From Auanema rhodensis (taxonomy: Eukaryota; Nematoda; Chromadorea; Rhabditida; Rhabditidae): a stretch of 64,000 nt of DNA. Positions 22,978 through 34,774 of the stretch are shown in pieces; within the stretch, counting starts at the first letter, position 1; every line of letters begins with the position of its first letter. Both the position numbers and the translations under genes were made by a program. A model generated the notes under the pieces. The model worked only from the letters and a program-made list of their open reading frames with translations. It had not been told where the DNA came from and did no database searches. The stretch is from the NCBI GenBank assembly GCA_964057225.1, contig OZ059897.1, positions 14,632,001 to 14,696,000 of the forward strand, given 5' to 3'.

Positions 22978-24893
22978 AGGAATGTCTGAGGATGGTCCAA
23001 TTTCTCACGTCATCTGATTCCTCTAGTGTTGCTTCTTTCTGTATTCTATTTTTCATCTTTTTTTTCCTTTTTTTCTTCTTTCTCCTTCTTTTATTCGTTG
23101 ATAATTTACTAGTATCTCATCTATTTAGTTTGTCATTTTATATACAAAAAAAAGCAAAATGGCTATAGAAATTGTAGTATGTATCATGTATGAAAGCATC
23201 AAAAAGATTTCAAAGATCAGATATAGCCTAGCCACATCACCAGCATCAGTCTACACGTCATCTTTTCATGTGTAGTTGTGGACAATCGCGTTTTGGATAT
23301 AGAATTAGCTTACTATTTACATTTAAAGTTAATTCATTGAAATTGTGAATAATCAAGAAAGAAAAGAGTTCTTTATCATCATTTTTATGGATTTATTAGG
23401 ATTATATATGGCTATTTGAGGATAAAACTCAAAGTTTTAGTAAATAAAACCTGATTATTATAATTTATAATCAAATCGTATATTATATTTTAGTTTATAT
23501 ATAACTATTTATATGTAAATTATATTAAATATTTCAATATATATTGATTGAATGAGAGAAATATGAAATATGATTCCAAATATAGAAATGTTTGTTTTTC
23601 TGAAACAAAGCATAAAAGACAATTAATATAAAAATATATTGGAAAATAGAGATGTTTTTTTCAGATAAAAAAACCTTTTTTTTCATAAAAGAAATCGCTA
23701 AACAGGTTAAAATATTATTATTTTAGTTTAAATATTCAAAAAATATAAAAAGAAGAAGAATATAACAAATTATTTGAATAAATTCTTTTTTTATTTTTTT
23801 GTTAATCAAAAATAATATTAATATTCAATATATGTATGTATTTACATCCTGAATCAAGTGTTTCAATCAAAAAAAAAACATAAATTATGAGTTATATGAA
23901 CATTCTCATAACCAAAACCTCCATTAACTGACGATTCTTTAGAACAATGCTTCATTGCTTAGATATTTCAATTTTTTTATTTTTCTTTTAGATTTTTCCC
24001 ATCAAAATTTTGAATCTGCAGGGCCTGAAGTGAGAAGTAAGACAGAACATAGAGAGGTGACGGATTATAAATGTTTCAGAATGAGTGATGAACGACACGT
24101 CATCTGAATTTTCATCGTCCAATACATAATCTGTCGTTCTTCATCTGACTTAAAAAATCATTTTTCATGAGCTTCTGCTTATCCTCTTTCGATATATTCC
24201 CGTTCATTTTTTTCTTTCCTTTTTAACTTCAATTCTTTAAGTTTAACAAGGCTTTACACAAAAATATTTGCAACTTAGCAAGAGAGAAACAGGTTTTAAG
24301 TTTATTTTATCGGCTATATATAGAGAGATGAAATTAATTTTTTTTATAATAAAGTTTATATGAGTAATCAGAAAAGTTTTATGTATATCTTAGACTTTGT
24401 TCCCTGTTTACTATTGTTAATATATTCAAAAAAATATTTAATCAAAATAAAAATGAAATATTCATCTTTTCTTTTTTTTTTTTTGAAAATAAATGTTAAA
24501 GTAACATACAGATCTGATAGATTCCTGAACCAATGCTTGACGAGCAACTGATACACAGAGAAGATAGACATGAACATCATTCGAAGGACTTTGATTCTCA
24601 TCACGACATGAATCAAAATCTACAAAAATACATTTCTGTCCATTGAAAGCTGTGACCATATCACCCATCTATAATAGTTAATTATAATAATAATATAGTT
24701 TATAATTAAAAACAAACAAACAAATAAAAGAATTTTTTCTTTTCAAAATATGAAAAAACAATGTAGTATATACCTCAGAGTTGAATGATAATCCATTGAT
24801 ATCAGCATATCTTTGAATCATCTCCAGCTTTTCAGAATCATTGTCACCCATAACAACACATTTGACGATTGGAACATCAGTTAGGATAGTCAT
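21919..24893 (-). CDS. Atypical Rho-family small G protein with degenerate nucleotide motifs
   Basis: Five exons in frame: 24,774-24,893, 24,510-24,668, 22,485-22,585, 22,130-22,220 and 21,919-22,059, giving 203 aa. The fold order of a Rho GTPase is kept: strand 1 PIVKCVVMGD, strand 3 QKCIFVDFD, strand 4 VHVYLLCVSV, strand 5 VPFVVVGTQID and the ECSA loop. But the P-loop GDGAVGKT is replaced by GDNDSEKL, the switch I effector loop is not recognisable, and the DTAGQE motif reads DFDSCRDE. G4 (TQID) and G5 (SA) survive. The C-terminus is basic and ends in a CaaX box, CITQ; final Gln favours farnesylation. It is likely a membrane-bound pseudo-GTPase or constitutively liganded form, distantly reminiscent of Cdc42-related proteins. 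The second intron is about 1.9 kb and contains the duplication breakpoint. Confidence 0.75.
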
Positions 24894-25229
24894 ATCTTTA
24901 AAATAAATTCTGTTTATTCAATTCTTTGTAATTGATAAGAAATATTTAGTAAAATCAAATATTTTAAAAAGGCAATGAGATTTTTATTTCGTATTTCTTC
25001 ACAACGAAGTGAAAAGAATATGTTCTGAAAATGTTTTTTCCTGAGAAAAAACAAAGAAAGATGAAACATAGTAAAATTATTGGAGAAGAATTGGTGGGAA
25101 AAGGTTTATATGAGAACAAACTAATGGAAGAGGTAATGCTAGTTGAATGAGCTGAGTCTAGAATTGCAAAACCAATTATAAGATTTTTGAGATCGGCATG
25201 TATGGTTTTTCTTTGTTTTTTTTCTTTTC

Positions 25230-25280
25230 TCCACCTCTCTCTCTCTCTCTCTCTCGCTCTCTCGCTCTCTCTCTCTCTAT
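25230..25280. repeat. (CT)n microsatellite
   Basis: Imperfect CT repeat with CTCG interruptions, upstream of the Rho gene. Confidence 0.9.
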
Positions 25281-25993
25281 ATATCAATCTTATTTTTCTC
25301 TCTTTCACTATGAACTCTTTTGTTTCATTTTCTTTCTTTTTTTATATATTTATTTAATTCATTTTTGTATGTACTCCTTATATTCACTTTGACAATATGC
25401 AAGAATGTTTTTACTATAAAAAAACATTTGTTTTATATATTTCTTGATCTTAAATTATTTTCTCATTTTCATATATCTTTAACTTAACCAATAAACAAAC
25501 TATAAATAGTCAAAATGTAGTGAAAGACGGTATAAAATAGAAAAATTGAAAAGTTTTTTTCTCGCAACAACATAAGAATATGTAACCGACAACTATCTTT
25601 ATAACAAAGACCACCATGAAAAAGGAAGAAAATACAAAAAAAAAGAGGAAATGGAGTGATAGACGTAGACTATTCTTAGAAAATAATTATGAGAAAGTTT
25701 TTTTTCTGTTCAAATGTTATAATTAAGAGGGTGGTTGTGTGGAAAAAAAATATCTAACTGGGAAAGAAGACAAGAAGAAGTATGTGAAATGTGAATGAAA
25801 CGTATGAAAACGACAGGAAAAGAAGGTGATTCCAATAAACTATAGAGAGGATGGAATTTGAGAAGAAGAAAATACGTAAATCGGAAAAGGAAGAGAACTG
25901 CATTAACTAAAGTTGATATTTCGACAATATAATTATATGATTTCCATTATATAAATGGTTTGAGATTGAAGATTGAATAGACTACCATTACTC

Positions 25994-25995
<2 letters not shown>

Positions 25996-26042
<47 letters not shown>
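25996..26042. repeat. (GA)n microsatellite
   Basis: Uninterrupted GA dinucleotide repeat of about 46 bases. Confidence 0.95.
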
Positions 26043-26045
<3 letters not shown>

Positions 26046-27943
26046 GTTTTTTAAAAAAATTTATAATCTTTTTTCTCTGTTATTCTAAGAAAATAAGGCC
26101 ATATGAGTTTAAACTTTTTTTCTGTTATTTGTTAGTCAGACTGTTTTAACATAAACATTTAAAATTAGAAACTGCAAAATGACTTGAATATAGTGAAAGA
26201 GCAAAATGGGAGCAGAAGAGTCGACTAGATGATGAGAATTTAAGACAAAAAAGACAAAGGAACGATACATTCTAAGCCAAAATGCCAACGCTAGATGGGA
26301 GACTCCGCCTCTAGGGGATGAAGTCAGATATACCATGACACAGCACCGGAATAGAAATATGCTTGTTACTTCCAAAAATAGAAGAACAAAACATTTATTT
26401 GGCATTCGAAATTGAGTCAAAAATAGAATGAAAAACTACTTGCTGAAAGTTCATGAAAATGAAAGATAAAGAGAAGATATGTGAGAATATTCTTGATATT
26501 GATGCAGATGATGAAGATGTTGATGTATATGTTGATAATACGATGAAAAGAAGTCGTTGAAAACGAAAAAGACAATTTTAAAGTTGAAAGGTTCTTCCTA
26601 TTTTTGGTTGTTGGTCGATCGTCATGATGTCATGCCGGCAAAAGATGGCTGTATTGCTAAGCTGTTTGATGTTAAGCTTTGCCTTTGTCTGAGTATGCAG
26701 AGTATGCTCTATATCTGACGTTCATCCTGCATCAAACAGCAACATGTGTTTCTGCTTGTAGATCTTGGAATCACAGCATTATGTATTGCTGACGTATAGT
26801 TAGAAATCAAATAACATCTGTACAATTGTTGTAACTCTCGATAATCCTGTTGCATCTCAGTTGTCATATTTCCTTCAAAACATATAAATGGGCTTTGCAA
26901 TAATTGAAAGTATTCCCCCAAAATAAATTTAAATTTTTCAAATAAATTTTAACAGTTTTGTAATTTTTTGAACTTTTGACCTGAAAATGTGAAAGGAATC
27001 ATCTAAAACTTGATGTAATTGCACATTGTCGTCATCACAAATTCTGAGTTAAAGGCTATTGACAGCATTTTGCTAGATCGCGTATTACTTAAAAGTAAAT
27101 TGAAGAGAGAATGAAGGAATTCAAGAGGCTAGTATTTAGTTTTTCGAGAGAAAATAGAACTAGAGGAATTCCTCAATTTCCTTTTTATTAGTCGAAAACG
27201 GAAGCATAGAATGGGGGAAGTCCTCTCGTTAACGTCAATGATTCGAATGCAATGAGTTGTAATTAGCACGTAGATGTACAAGCATATGTTGCAAGTCGTT
27301 TTCTGATTTTTCAGCAAAAAATTATGCAAAAAAACATGTAATAATTGATGAAGCATTGTATATGCAATGTTTAAAACGTTTTTTGAAAGGCTATTATCTG
27401 TAATATTTAAATAAAATCTTGCTACTTATATGAATATTATAAATGAATTTAATTTTATAAAATGATCTGTAGAACAAAAACAAAAGACTAAAAGAACGAT
27501 AGATTATCAAATTTATACATGTTCATATGAACAGATAATCTTTTATAATATATCTATATCTATCTTAATATGTAAAATAAATTTAAAGTTTATAAGTTAT
27601 CAATGATTAAGCTGGAAGAGCTGACCATATACAAGAAAATAGCTTTCACGTGAAATGACTTAAACAATCAAAATCAATCTGAATCTAAAAATCTTTTATT
27701 GAAGATTTTAATGAACTTGTTAGCTTTTTACTTCAATTTCATTTGTCTTATCGAAAATTTCTTTTTTTTTCATCAAAAAAAAAAAACAATTGTTCAATAG
27801 TAAGAGAGAAAGATTTATGGGAAAGACTAAGGTGAGAAAGCTGAACGAATGACCGAAGAAAGAAAAATCTTATAGTAGTTTCTGACGTCAAAATTCTAGG
27901 AAAAGCTTTTTAAAATGATCACTTATCCATTTGGAGTAGCCAT

Positions 27944-28171
27944 AAGTAGTATTATATCAGTCAACGCTAAGACACCCTTTCACTCTAGACTTAAACTCCA
28001 GCATTTCAAGCATTTTTTCACTACAAATAGATTTTTTTTTCAATTTAAGCGTAATTTTTTAACTTTTGAGGTGTTTAGGATGACTGAGAGTCTAATACAC
28101 CTTTCACAAAATGCTGGAGTTTAAGAATAGGGTGAAAGATTGTCTTAACATTGACTAATATAATACTACTG
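27944..28171. repeat. MITE-like foldback repeat
   Basis: Arms 27,944-28,006 and 28,109-28,171 are about 63 bp each and imperfect reverse complements with roughly ten mismatches, separated by about 100 bp. Shared words include CTTAAACTCCAGCATTT and AGTAGTATTATAT. No coding content was seen. Confidence 0.8.
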
Positions 28172-28817
28172 ACATAGAAGATCTTAAACTGACAAAAAAC
28201 ATATTACTAAGTAAAGTTTTAACTAAGTCAAATCTGGTGCTAAACAAGAGATGATTGAGCATTATACTCGTGAGAACTAAAGTTTTTAAACTTTTATTTA
28301 GTTCAAATCTGGTTTTGATTGCTTTTCGATAAACTAAGTATAAATGGTCTGAGATTTTATGAAAAGAATTGAATTGAATAAGAGAAATAAAAGAAAATTA
28401 AAAAAATTATATACATGTATATATATAGTATAAATATATATATATATATAATAAGCTTTATAATATATAAAATAAAAATATTATATAATAAATATATTTC
28501 TCACACATGTATAATCTTTTTGAATTGAAATAAATTCAAAATAATCTTATTTTCTCTTAAAACGATTTGAAAGAAATATAGAATAATAGAAAAGAAACAT
28601 TTTTCTTCTTCTTTTTCTTTTTTTTTAAATAAATGAAATAATAAAAACAAATATTTTAATATAATTATGATAGAAGAAAGGAAGTGGTAGAAGAAACAGA
28701 ATAATTTGAACGGAAAAGAGAAGATGAATGAAAATAAAAAAAAAAGGAAAATGAACACCTCATCATTCAATATAATTACCAAATGAATGTTAGTTACATC
28801 TATATATGACATCATCA

Positions 28818-28843
28818 ACGATGATGATGATGATGATGATGAT
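28818..28843. repeat. (GAT)n microsatellite
   Basis: Eight or so GAT triplets. Confidence 0.9.
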
Positions 28844-28895
28844 ATTCAAATACTGAGAAAAGACAAAAAAAAGGAATTTTTGAATTTCAAATGAA

Positions 28896-28898
<3 letters not shown>

Positions 28899-28935
<37 letters not shown>
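28899..28935. repeat. (GA)n microsatellite
   Basis: Uninterrupted GA dinucleotide repeat. Confidence 0.95.
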
Positions 28936-28938
<3 letters not shown>

Positions 28939-31424
28939 AAATGAAGATAACTGTAAATCTTTATAAAAGTTTAAAAAAATGTTCTCACAGATTAGATTAT
29001 AACATATTAAAAAGATAAAATATTGAAAGTCATCATGAAAACAATCCTTTTTTTGAGATTTCTGCTCTTTATTTGCAAAAAAATAAGAAAATAAACAAGT
29101 TAAGCTATTTAAACGACTTGTTTCAACATGGTTTATATCTTATGCAGACATACATATATATTTTTTAAGTCGTTGTAGTGAATCTGATGCTCAAAGTTCA
29201 AAATTGATGATAATATTTCACGGATTTTATGATTACAAGCTGAAGATTACACATATATACACAAAATGGGAAATAACAATATAAATAATAGACATACATA
29301 TAAAGAAAAAATGAAAGATTAACAGAAAATAAGAAGAAAATGGAAGAATATCCGACCCATGTCCAAATCATGTGTTAACAAAATTTTTGGGCTTCGACAT
29401 TTTGGAAAATTTAGATCAGTCTTGCCTGTTTTTTCTTTAACATTCAGTTCTGATTTTATTTCTGAGATAACTTTATTTAAAAACAAAAGCTCTCAGAATG
29501 AACTTCCTGATGAGTTTGTTTCTATTTCTCCTTTCTAACACCAGAAAACTTGGAAAAAACCTCTAGTTCACATAACGAAAGGAAGACAAGTTCGAAGACT
29601 ATTGTCCCCAGGGTTCATTCGATCATTGTCTCCAGAAATTTGTAGAAATCGCTAAAAGCTACAGAGTTCAAGAAAGAGAGAAAAAGAATGAAGAAATCAA
29701 CAAAAAAGTAAATAAATCAAAGAAATCAGAATGTTAAAATTGCTTTTTCGCACTTTTGTGTTCTATATCATGGCTTCAGATAGAAAGCAACATGATAATA
29801 GTATGATATTCAATGTGTTTATGATGAAATTCTTCATTGAAACTATTCAATTTCCAATTTCCTTGTACAAATAATATAAAAATAGTTTCATAATTAGAAA
29901 ATTATACAATATGATATGTACTGTAATTAAATATTTTCTTAGAAATTAAAAGTTAACAATACGATTTATATGAAGAATATAATTAGAAAACTATACGTAT
30001 ATGTATATGTATTTCAGTTGTTTTTAGTAAATCATCAAATAAATTATATAATTTCTAATTATTATATATAAAATTATATTATATTGAAGCCTAACAATAT
30101 AAATAAATATATAAAATTTAAAAAAAAAGGAAAAAAAATAGAAATCCTTCATATTTTACGTAATCAAAAAGACCTTTGATTTCTTTGTTTTCAAATCAAA
30201 AACCAAAAAAAAAGTTGAAAAGTTGAATGGTGATTGAATTGAATGGAATAATAAGAAAACGTGATGTTCTCAACACTATAAGCATTATGTCGTAAGCATC
30301 TATGGTTTCCGGTAAATATAATAGAACTATATTGACGTCACATGAAATAGTTAATGTATGTATGAGGTTAAGTATCAGTAGTACATACTTTTTACTTTGA
30401 AAAAAGCTAAAAGCATTTATAATATTTGGAAAAAAAAGGATAAAAAGGACAATTGTTGTACAATAATAAATTTGCAGATTTTCAAACGATAAGTTCATCA
30501 ATGTATTAATGTATTAATATTATATTTTATAGAGATATACATGTATATGAATGAAAAATTTTCCAATGAGAATGGAGACACTACCATCAAAATGGGAAAC
30601 ACAAGGGAAGAGAAAGCTGCTAAAGGAGTGGAAGGGGGGGGGGGGAGAGAATGTCATGTAAAGCTGGTGGGGGTAAACGACATTCTTTCATCTCTATCTA
30701 CAATTCACGCCCCCATACCTCAATGGAAATTGTTGGTTTTTAAACTTAAAAATACAAGAAAAAGGTTAAAGAATCATAAAGATTATATAATTTTGATTCA
30801 AATTTGCATTAAAAATTTGAATTTCCAATTCAATTGAAATATCTAATCTTGAATAGATCATTTAAATTATATAATAAAATAAATATAATTTATATTTTTA
30901 ATTATATATTATATTTTTATAAAAATATTATATGAATAAAATAAAATTTTATTCTTTATTATTAAATTATTTTTTAAAATTATTGTAATCAAATTTGTTA
31001 GAAATCTATTATTTCCGGAAAATAATAAAAGGAAACAATCGTTCAATTGGTTTAAGAAATTTAAAATATTATATGTATATACCTATACATATAGTTAAGA
31101 GATTTATGTATTATAATCTCATATAATATCCTTTTCAAATAATTTTAAGTTTAAAACAAAATTTATTTAGATAATCCTCTAGATTATACATCTTATATAT
31201 TTATAATAAATAAAACACTTCGTATTTATACTTTTATTTTTTTTTAAATTATATCATATAATACATTTAGATAAACTATTAAAGATTAACTATATTATAT
31301 ACATATATTATTATTATTATTATTAATTATGTATATAGATTAGATTGAAATATGTGAGTATTTACAAGGTAGGTGAGTGACCATTCTAAGACAACAGAAA
31401 CCAATTGAATCTCCAAATATTTCT

Positions 31425-31427
<3 letters not shown>

Positions 31428-31508
<81 letters not shown>
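31428..31508. repeat. (CT)n microsatellite, longest in window
   Basis: About 80 bases of perfect CT repeat. On the - strand it gives an Arg-Glu frame that is not a gene. Confidence 0.95.
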
Positions 31509-31511
<3 letters not shown>

Positions 31512-33141
31512 TATCCATAAAAATCTTTTTTTATTCTTCTTGAACACATAAATTTATTGTAAATATCTTCATTTCTTATATACTTCTCTATAATATATAT
31601 CCACACTTGTTCAAAACCTTTTTTAGCAACTTCATTTGAAATTTTAGTCCTTTGCTCTCTGTTAGTGAAGGCATTGAGCTGCAAATGAATCGTTCTCACG
31701 AAACAGCTATTTTGCTTTTGAACAGGCTAAATGAAGACATAAACGTAAAAAGCTTGGATAACAATGAATGCGTAGGAGACGGAAGAAGAGGAAAAATCTG
31801 AAAAGAGGGAGAAGATTTGTGTGCGCATTGCGTGGAGGTGGCATATGGAAAGTCTATTCTTTTAAATGAATAAATTAAATTTTTTGTTTTTCTTGTGATT
31901 ATCAATAATTTAAAAAAACTTTTTTTCCTGTTTTAAAGAAAAATATTTTCTTTACAAAAGAATAAAAATTGTATTTTATTTCAAATAAAAAAAAGCATTT
32001 AATCATCTAATAGGTTTGAACCTAAATGAATTCTCCGGGTTTTTTTTGCATTTTGAACAAAAAAAATTCTAAAAAAAAACAAACAAACAACAACAACATC
32101 ATCATCATACGGTTGATGAATTGAATTAGAAATAATATTTTAAAATGCTAAACTATATCAATTTGCAGCTTTCAAATATTTCATTTGTTTGATTTTAAAA
32201 AATAAAGTTTTTGCTTTAAAAATTACTAAAAATGTTTGTATATTCTTTTACAATTTAAATAATAACCTAAATAGAAATTCATAAAATAAAAATTTCATTT
32301 AAAATATTGAAAATCTGGAACAAAAGTTTTCGTTAGCCATGCTTCGAGAATAATGGCATCTGTTCATGTTGTATCCACGGAGCTTGTTCAGACTTTTTTT
32401 TCTGAAAGTCCTAACTAAACGAAAGATGAATTTTTAGGAACAAAAATGTTTTTTTAAGCTATTTGAGTGATTGAAATGAATTTTAATATCTAAAAATTTA
32501 TAAAAAGAATGAAAATGTTGCTGAAGGGGTGCATAGTAGTATACATATGAGTCAAGTGCGATGAAAGTCGGACGCTCACTAGAATCCCTCATATCTTCTC
32601 AGACAAACTACAAAAAATCAGAAAAAATATATTTTGAGTGTTAAAAAACGATAATGAAAAAAAGTTGAAAAATTCAAAAAATCATGTATTTTCTGAATAC
32701 TCTGAATTTATCATAAACTGCTTGAAGTCTTCTTTCGTGAATTTCAGAAGTTTCATCAAAACTTCAGAAATAATCTTTCAATATAGTGTTAGGAGTACAC
32801 TAAACGTCTATTTTTCTTTTAAATGGGAGAATTTAGTTTTACGTTAACCAAGTTCTCCTCATAGATATTCAGTAAGATTCAGATGATGAAGCTTACTTGT
32901 TTGAAGCTATGTCTGAATCATCTTAATCTCAAACTTTGTTAAATCAAAACAGATTGTTTGAAATAACCAAAAAACACTATATTTTCAAGATTAATCATAC
33001 ATACAACTATAAAAAATACAAAATATATCTAAAACAGGTTCATATTTTCTGTTTAATTTTTATATAAATGATGTAGAAGAGAATATTTTAATATTTATTA
33101 AAAAATAAAAATATAATCAATATAATCTATTATAAAATATT

Positions 33142-34774
33142 TTAAGTACTTTCTGAATGTGTATTACTTGGTAAAATATTAGGTGTATGATGATAAAAAC
33201 ATTTTTTATTTGTTTTATTTTTTGGAAGATAAAATAATTCTTTTCCATTCCACCAAACTAATAGAAATCTGAAAAATAAAATTTTAAAAAATAGTTTAAA
33301 AATTAAAATTTAATTTACACATCAATTAATTGATGATTCAAAAAAATACAAGCACAACTTATATAATTCCAAATTCTTCCAGAATCAATATTTTGACTTA
33401 AATATAAAAATAAAGATAAGGATCCAATTGAACCAAGTATCTGTACAATAGCCACAATATATTTACGAATATTTTTTAATATTCGTGTTTTTTCTGTGGA
33501 TACATTTCCATTTATAAAATACTATAAATAAAATAAATTAATTATATTTAAATATAATAAATATATATATATAGTATATAAGAAAATTTAAATAAATTAC
33601 CAATTTCTTAAATATAAGAAAAGATGTTACTAAATTTAAGATAAAAGCTATTGTACCAAGTGGTACAGCACAGTATTTTGTAAAAGCAGCTGTTTTCTTA
33701 TAACATACAGCTTCATTTAATTCATGAACCAATTTCATTGTGTCATAATGTAATCGATAATCACATTCTAAATTATTTTTTTATTTTTTGTTAAAAAAAA
33801 AATTAAAAAATACCAAAAACTAAAATAATATAAATTCTTCTTAATATACCAACAATAAATGGTAATAATGAATATATCTATGAATATTATTTATTTATTT
33901 ATATTTAAATATTTGTTTTACTTACATGACATTTTTTAAAATTAAAAAATGAATCGTATTTTGTAGCAAAAGCTATAGCACATAATCTATTAGTTGATAT
34001 AATAATACTAAATGATGTATAAAATATTGCTAAACTTGGTAAAAGTTGTAGAATATTCTCAACAATATGATTATCACTGAAAATTAATAAAAATTAATTG
34101 CTAAAGGTATGAATAGAAAAAGAAAAGTTGCGAATATTTTTCTTTATAATTCATTTTTTCAAAACTTTCCAAATGCTTAATTTGCAGTTGCAATTGATAT
34201 GTGATGTATTTGTATCTATTTGTTTATTAAATTTAAATTTTAAAAATATAAATATCTGCAAAAAGAATTTCAAAAACAAATCATATATTCGCATTTGTTT
34301 CATATGATGATGTTGTATCTCTCATAACCACCCACCACTACCACCTCCTCTATGGCGTAATTAATGTGTGTGGGCATCATTGACTAGATACCTATACACC
34401 TGTAGATATCTTTATAAGTTTCAATTTAAAAATATTTGAGAGATAAAGAGAATTTTTAAAATAAATAATTTTAATTAAATCTTAAGGGAAATTATTTATA
34501 AAAAACTTACAATAATATAACACTTATAGATGCTATATAAAAACTTGATGCTGCAATTAAATGAGCAACACCAACATAAACACATAAAAGTGTAAATGGT
34601 GTACGGATTGCTTTACAAATATAATAAAATCTCATAAATAAAATATTAATAGTAAATATAATTATAACTAACTAAAAAAAATTATTTTATTTTAAATTTA
34701 ATTTTTAAAAAAAATTTTTAGTTTACCATTGTACTATATAAAAGACATATTATATCTTCAATATAACGATCCAT
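33142..34774 (-). CDS. Srx-like 7TM chemoreceptor (306 aa)
   Basis: Seven exons join in frame: 34,727-34,774, 34,511-34,671, 33,926-34,076, 33,814-33,877, 33,601-33,767, 33,319-33,521 and 33,142-33,268 (921 nt). About seven hydrophobic helices are seen. After TM3 the motif STNRLCAIAFATKYDSFF matches the S-x-NR-x-xAI ... KY-x-x-F pattern of the nematode Srx-type receptors. TM4 is followed by a Cys-containing extracellular loop (FECDYRLHYD), and the tail after TM7 is short and His/Asn-rich. Predicted role is chemosensation, G-protein coupled, in the plasma membrane. All introns are short except the 434-nt second one. The start follows a TTTTTTTAAG acceptor-like tract by about 11 bases. Family level is less certain than 7TM nature. 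Confidence 0.75.

Larger units (their letters stand above)
24894..33141. other. 8.2-kb stretch without a convincing gene
   Basis: Only chance frames, (CT)n/(GA)n tracts, A/T homopolymers, a poly-G run near 30,636 and one foldback repeat (27,944-28,171) were found. No chain of exons with consistent phase could be built on either strand. It may be regulatory or repeat-rich spacer, or hold non-coding RNA I cannot see. Confidence 0.45.

Noticed and set aside
26136-26420. 94-aa hydrophobic minus-strand frame
   Set aside because: No signal-peptide logic, no family motif and no splice partners; AT/GA-rich context makes chance hydrophobic frames common.
30541-30837. 98-aa frame with a Gly run
   Set aside because: Crosses a poly-G run, contains no domain, and has no supporting exons; likely chance.
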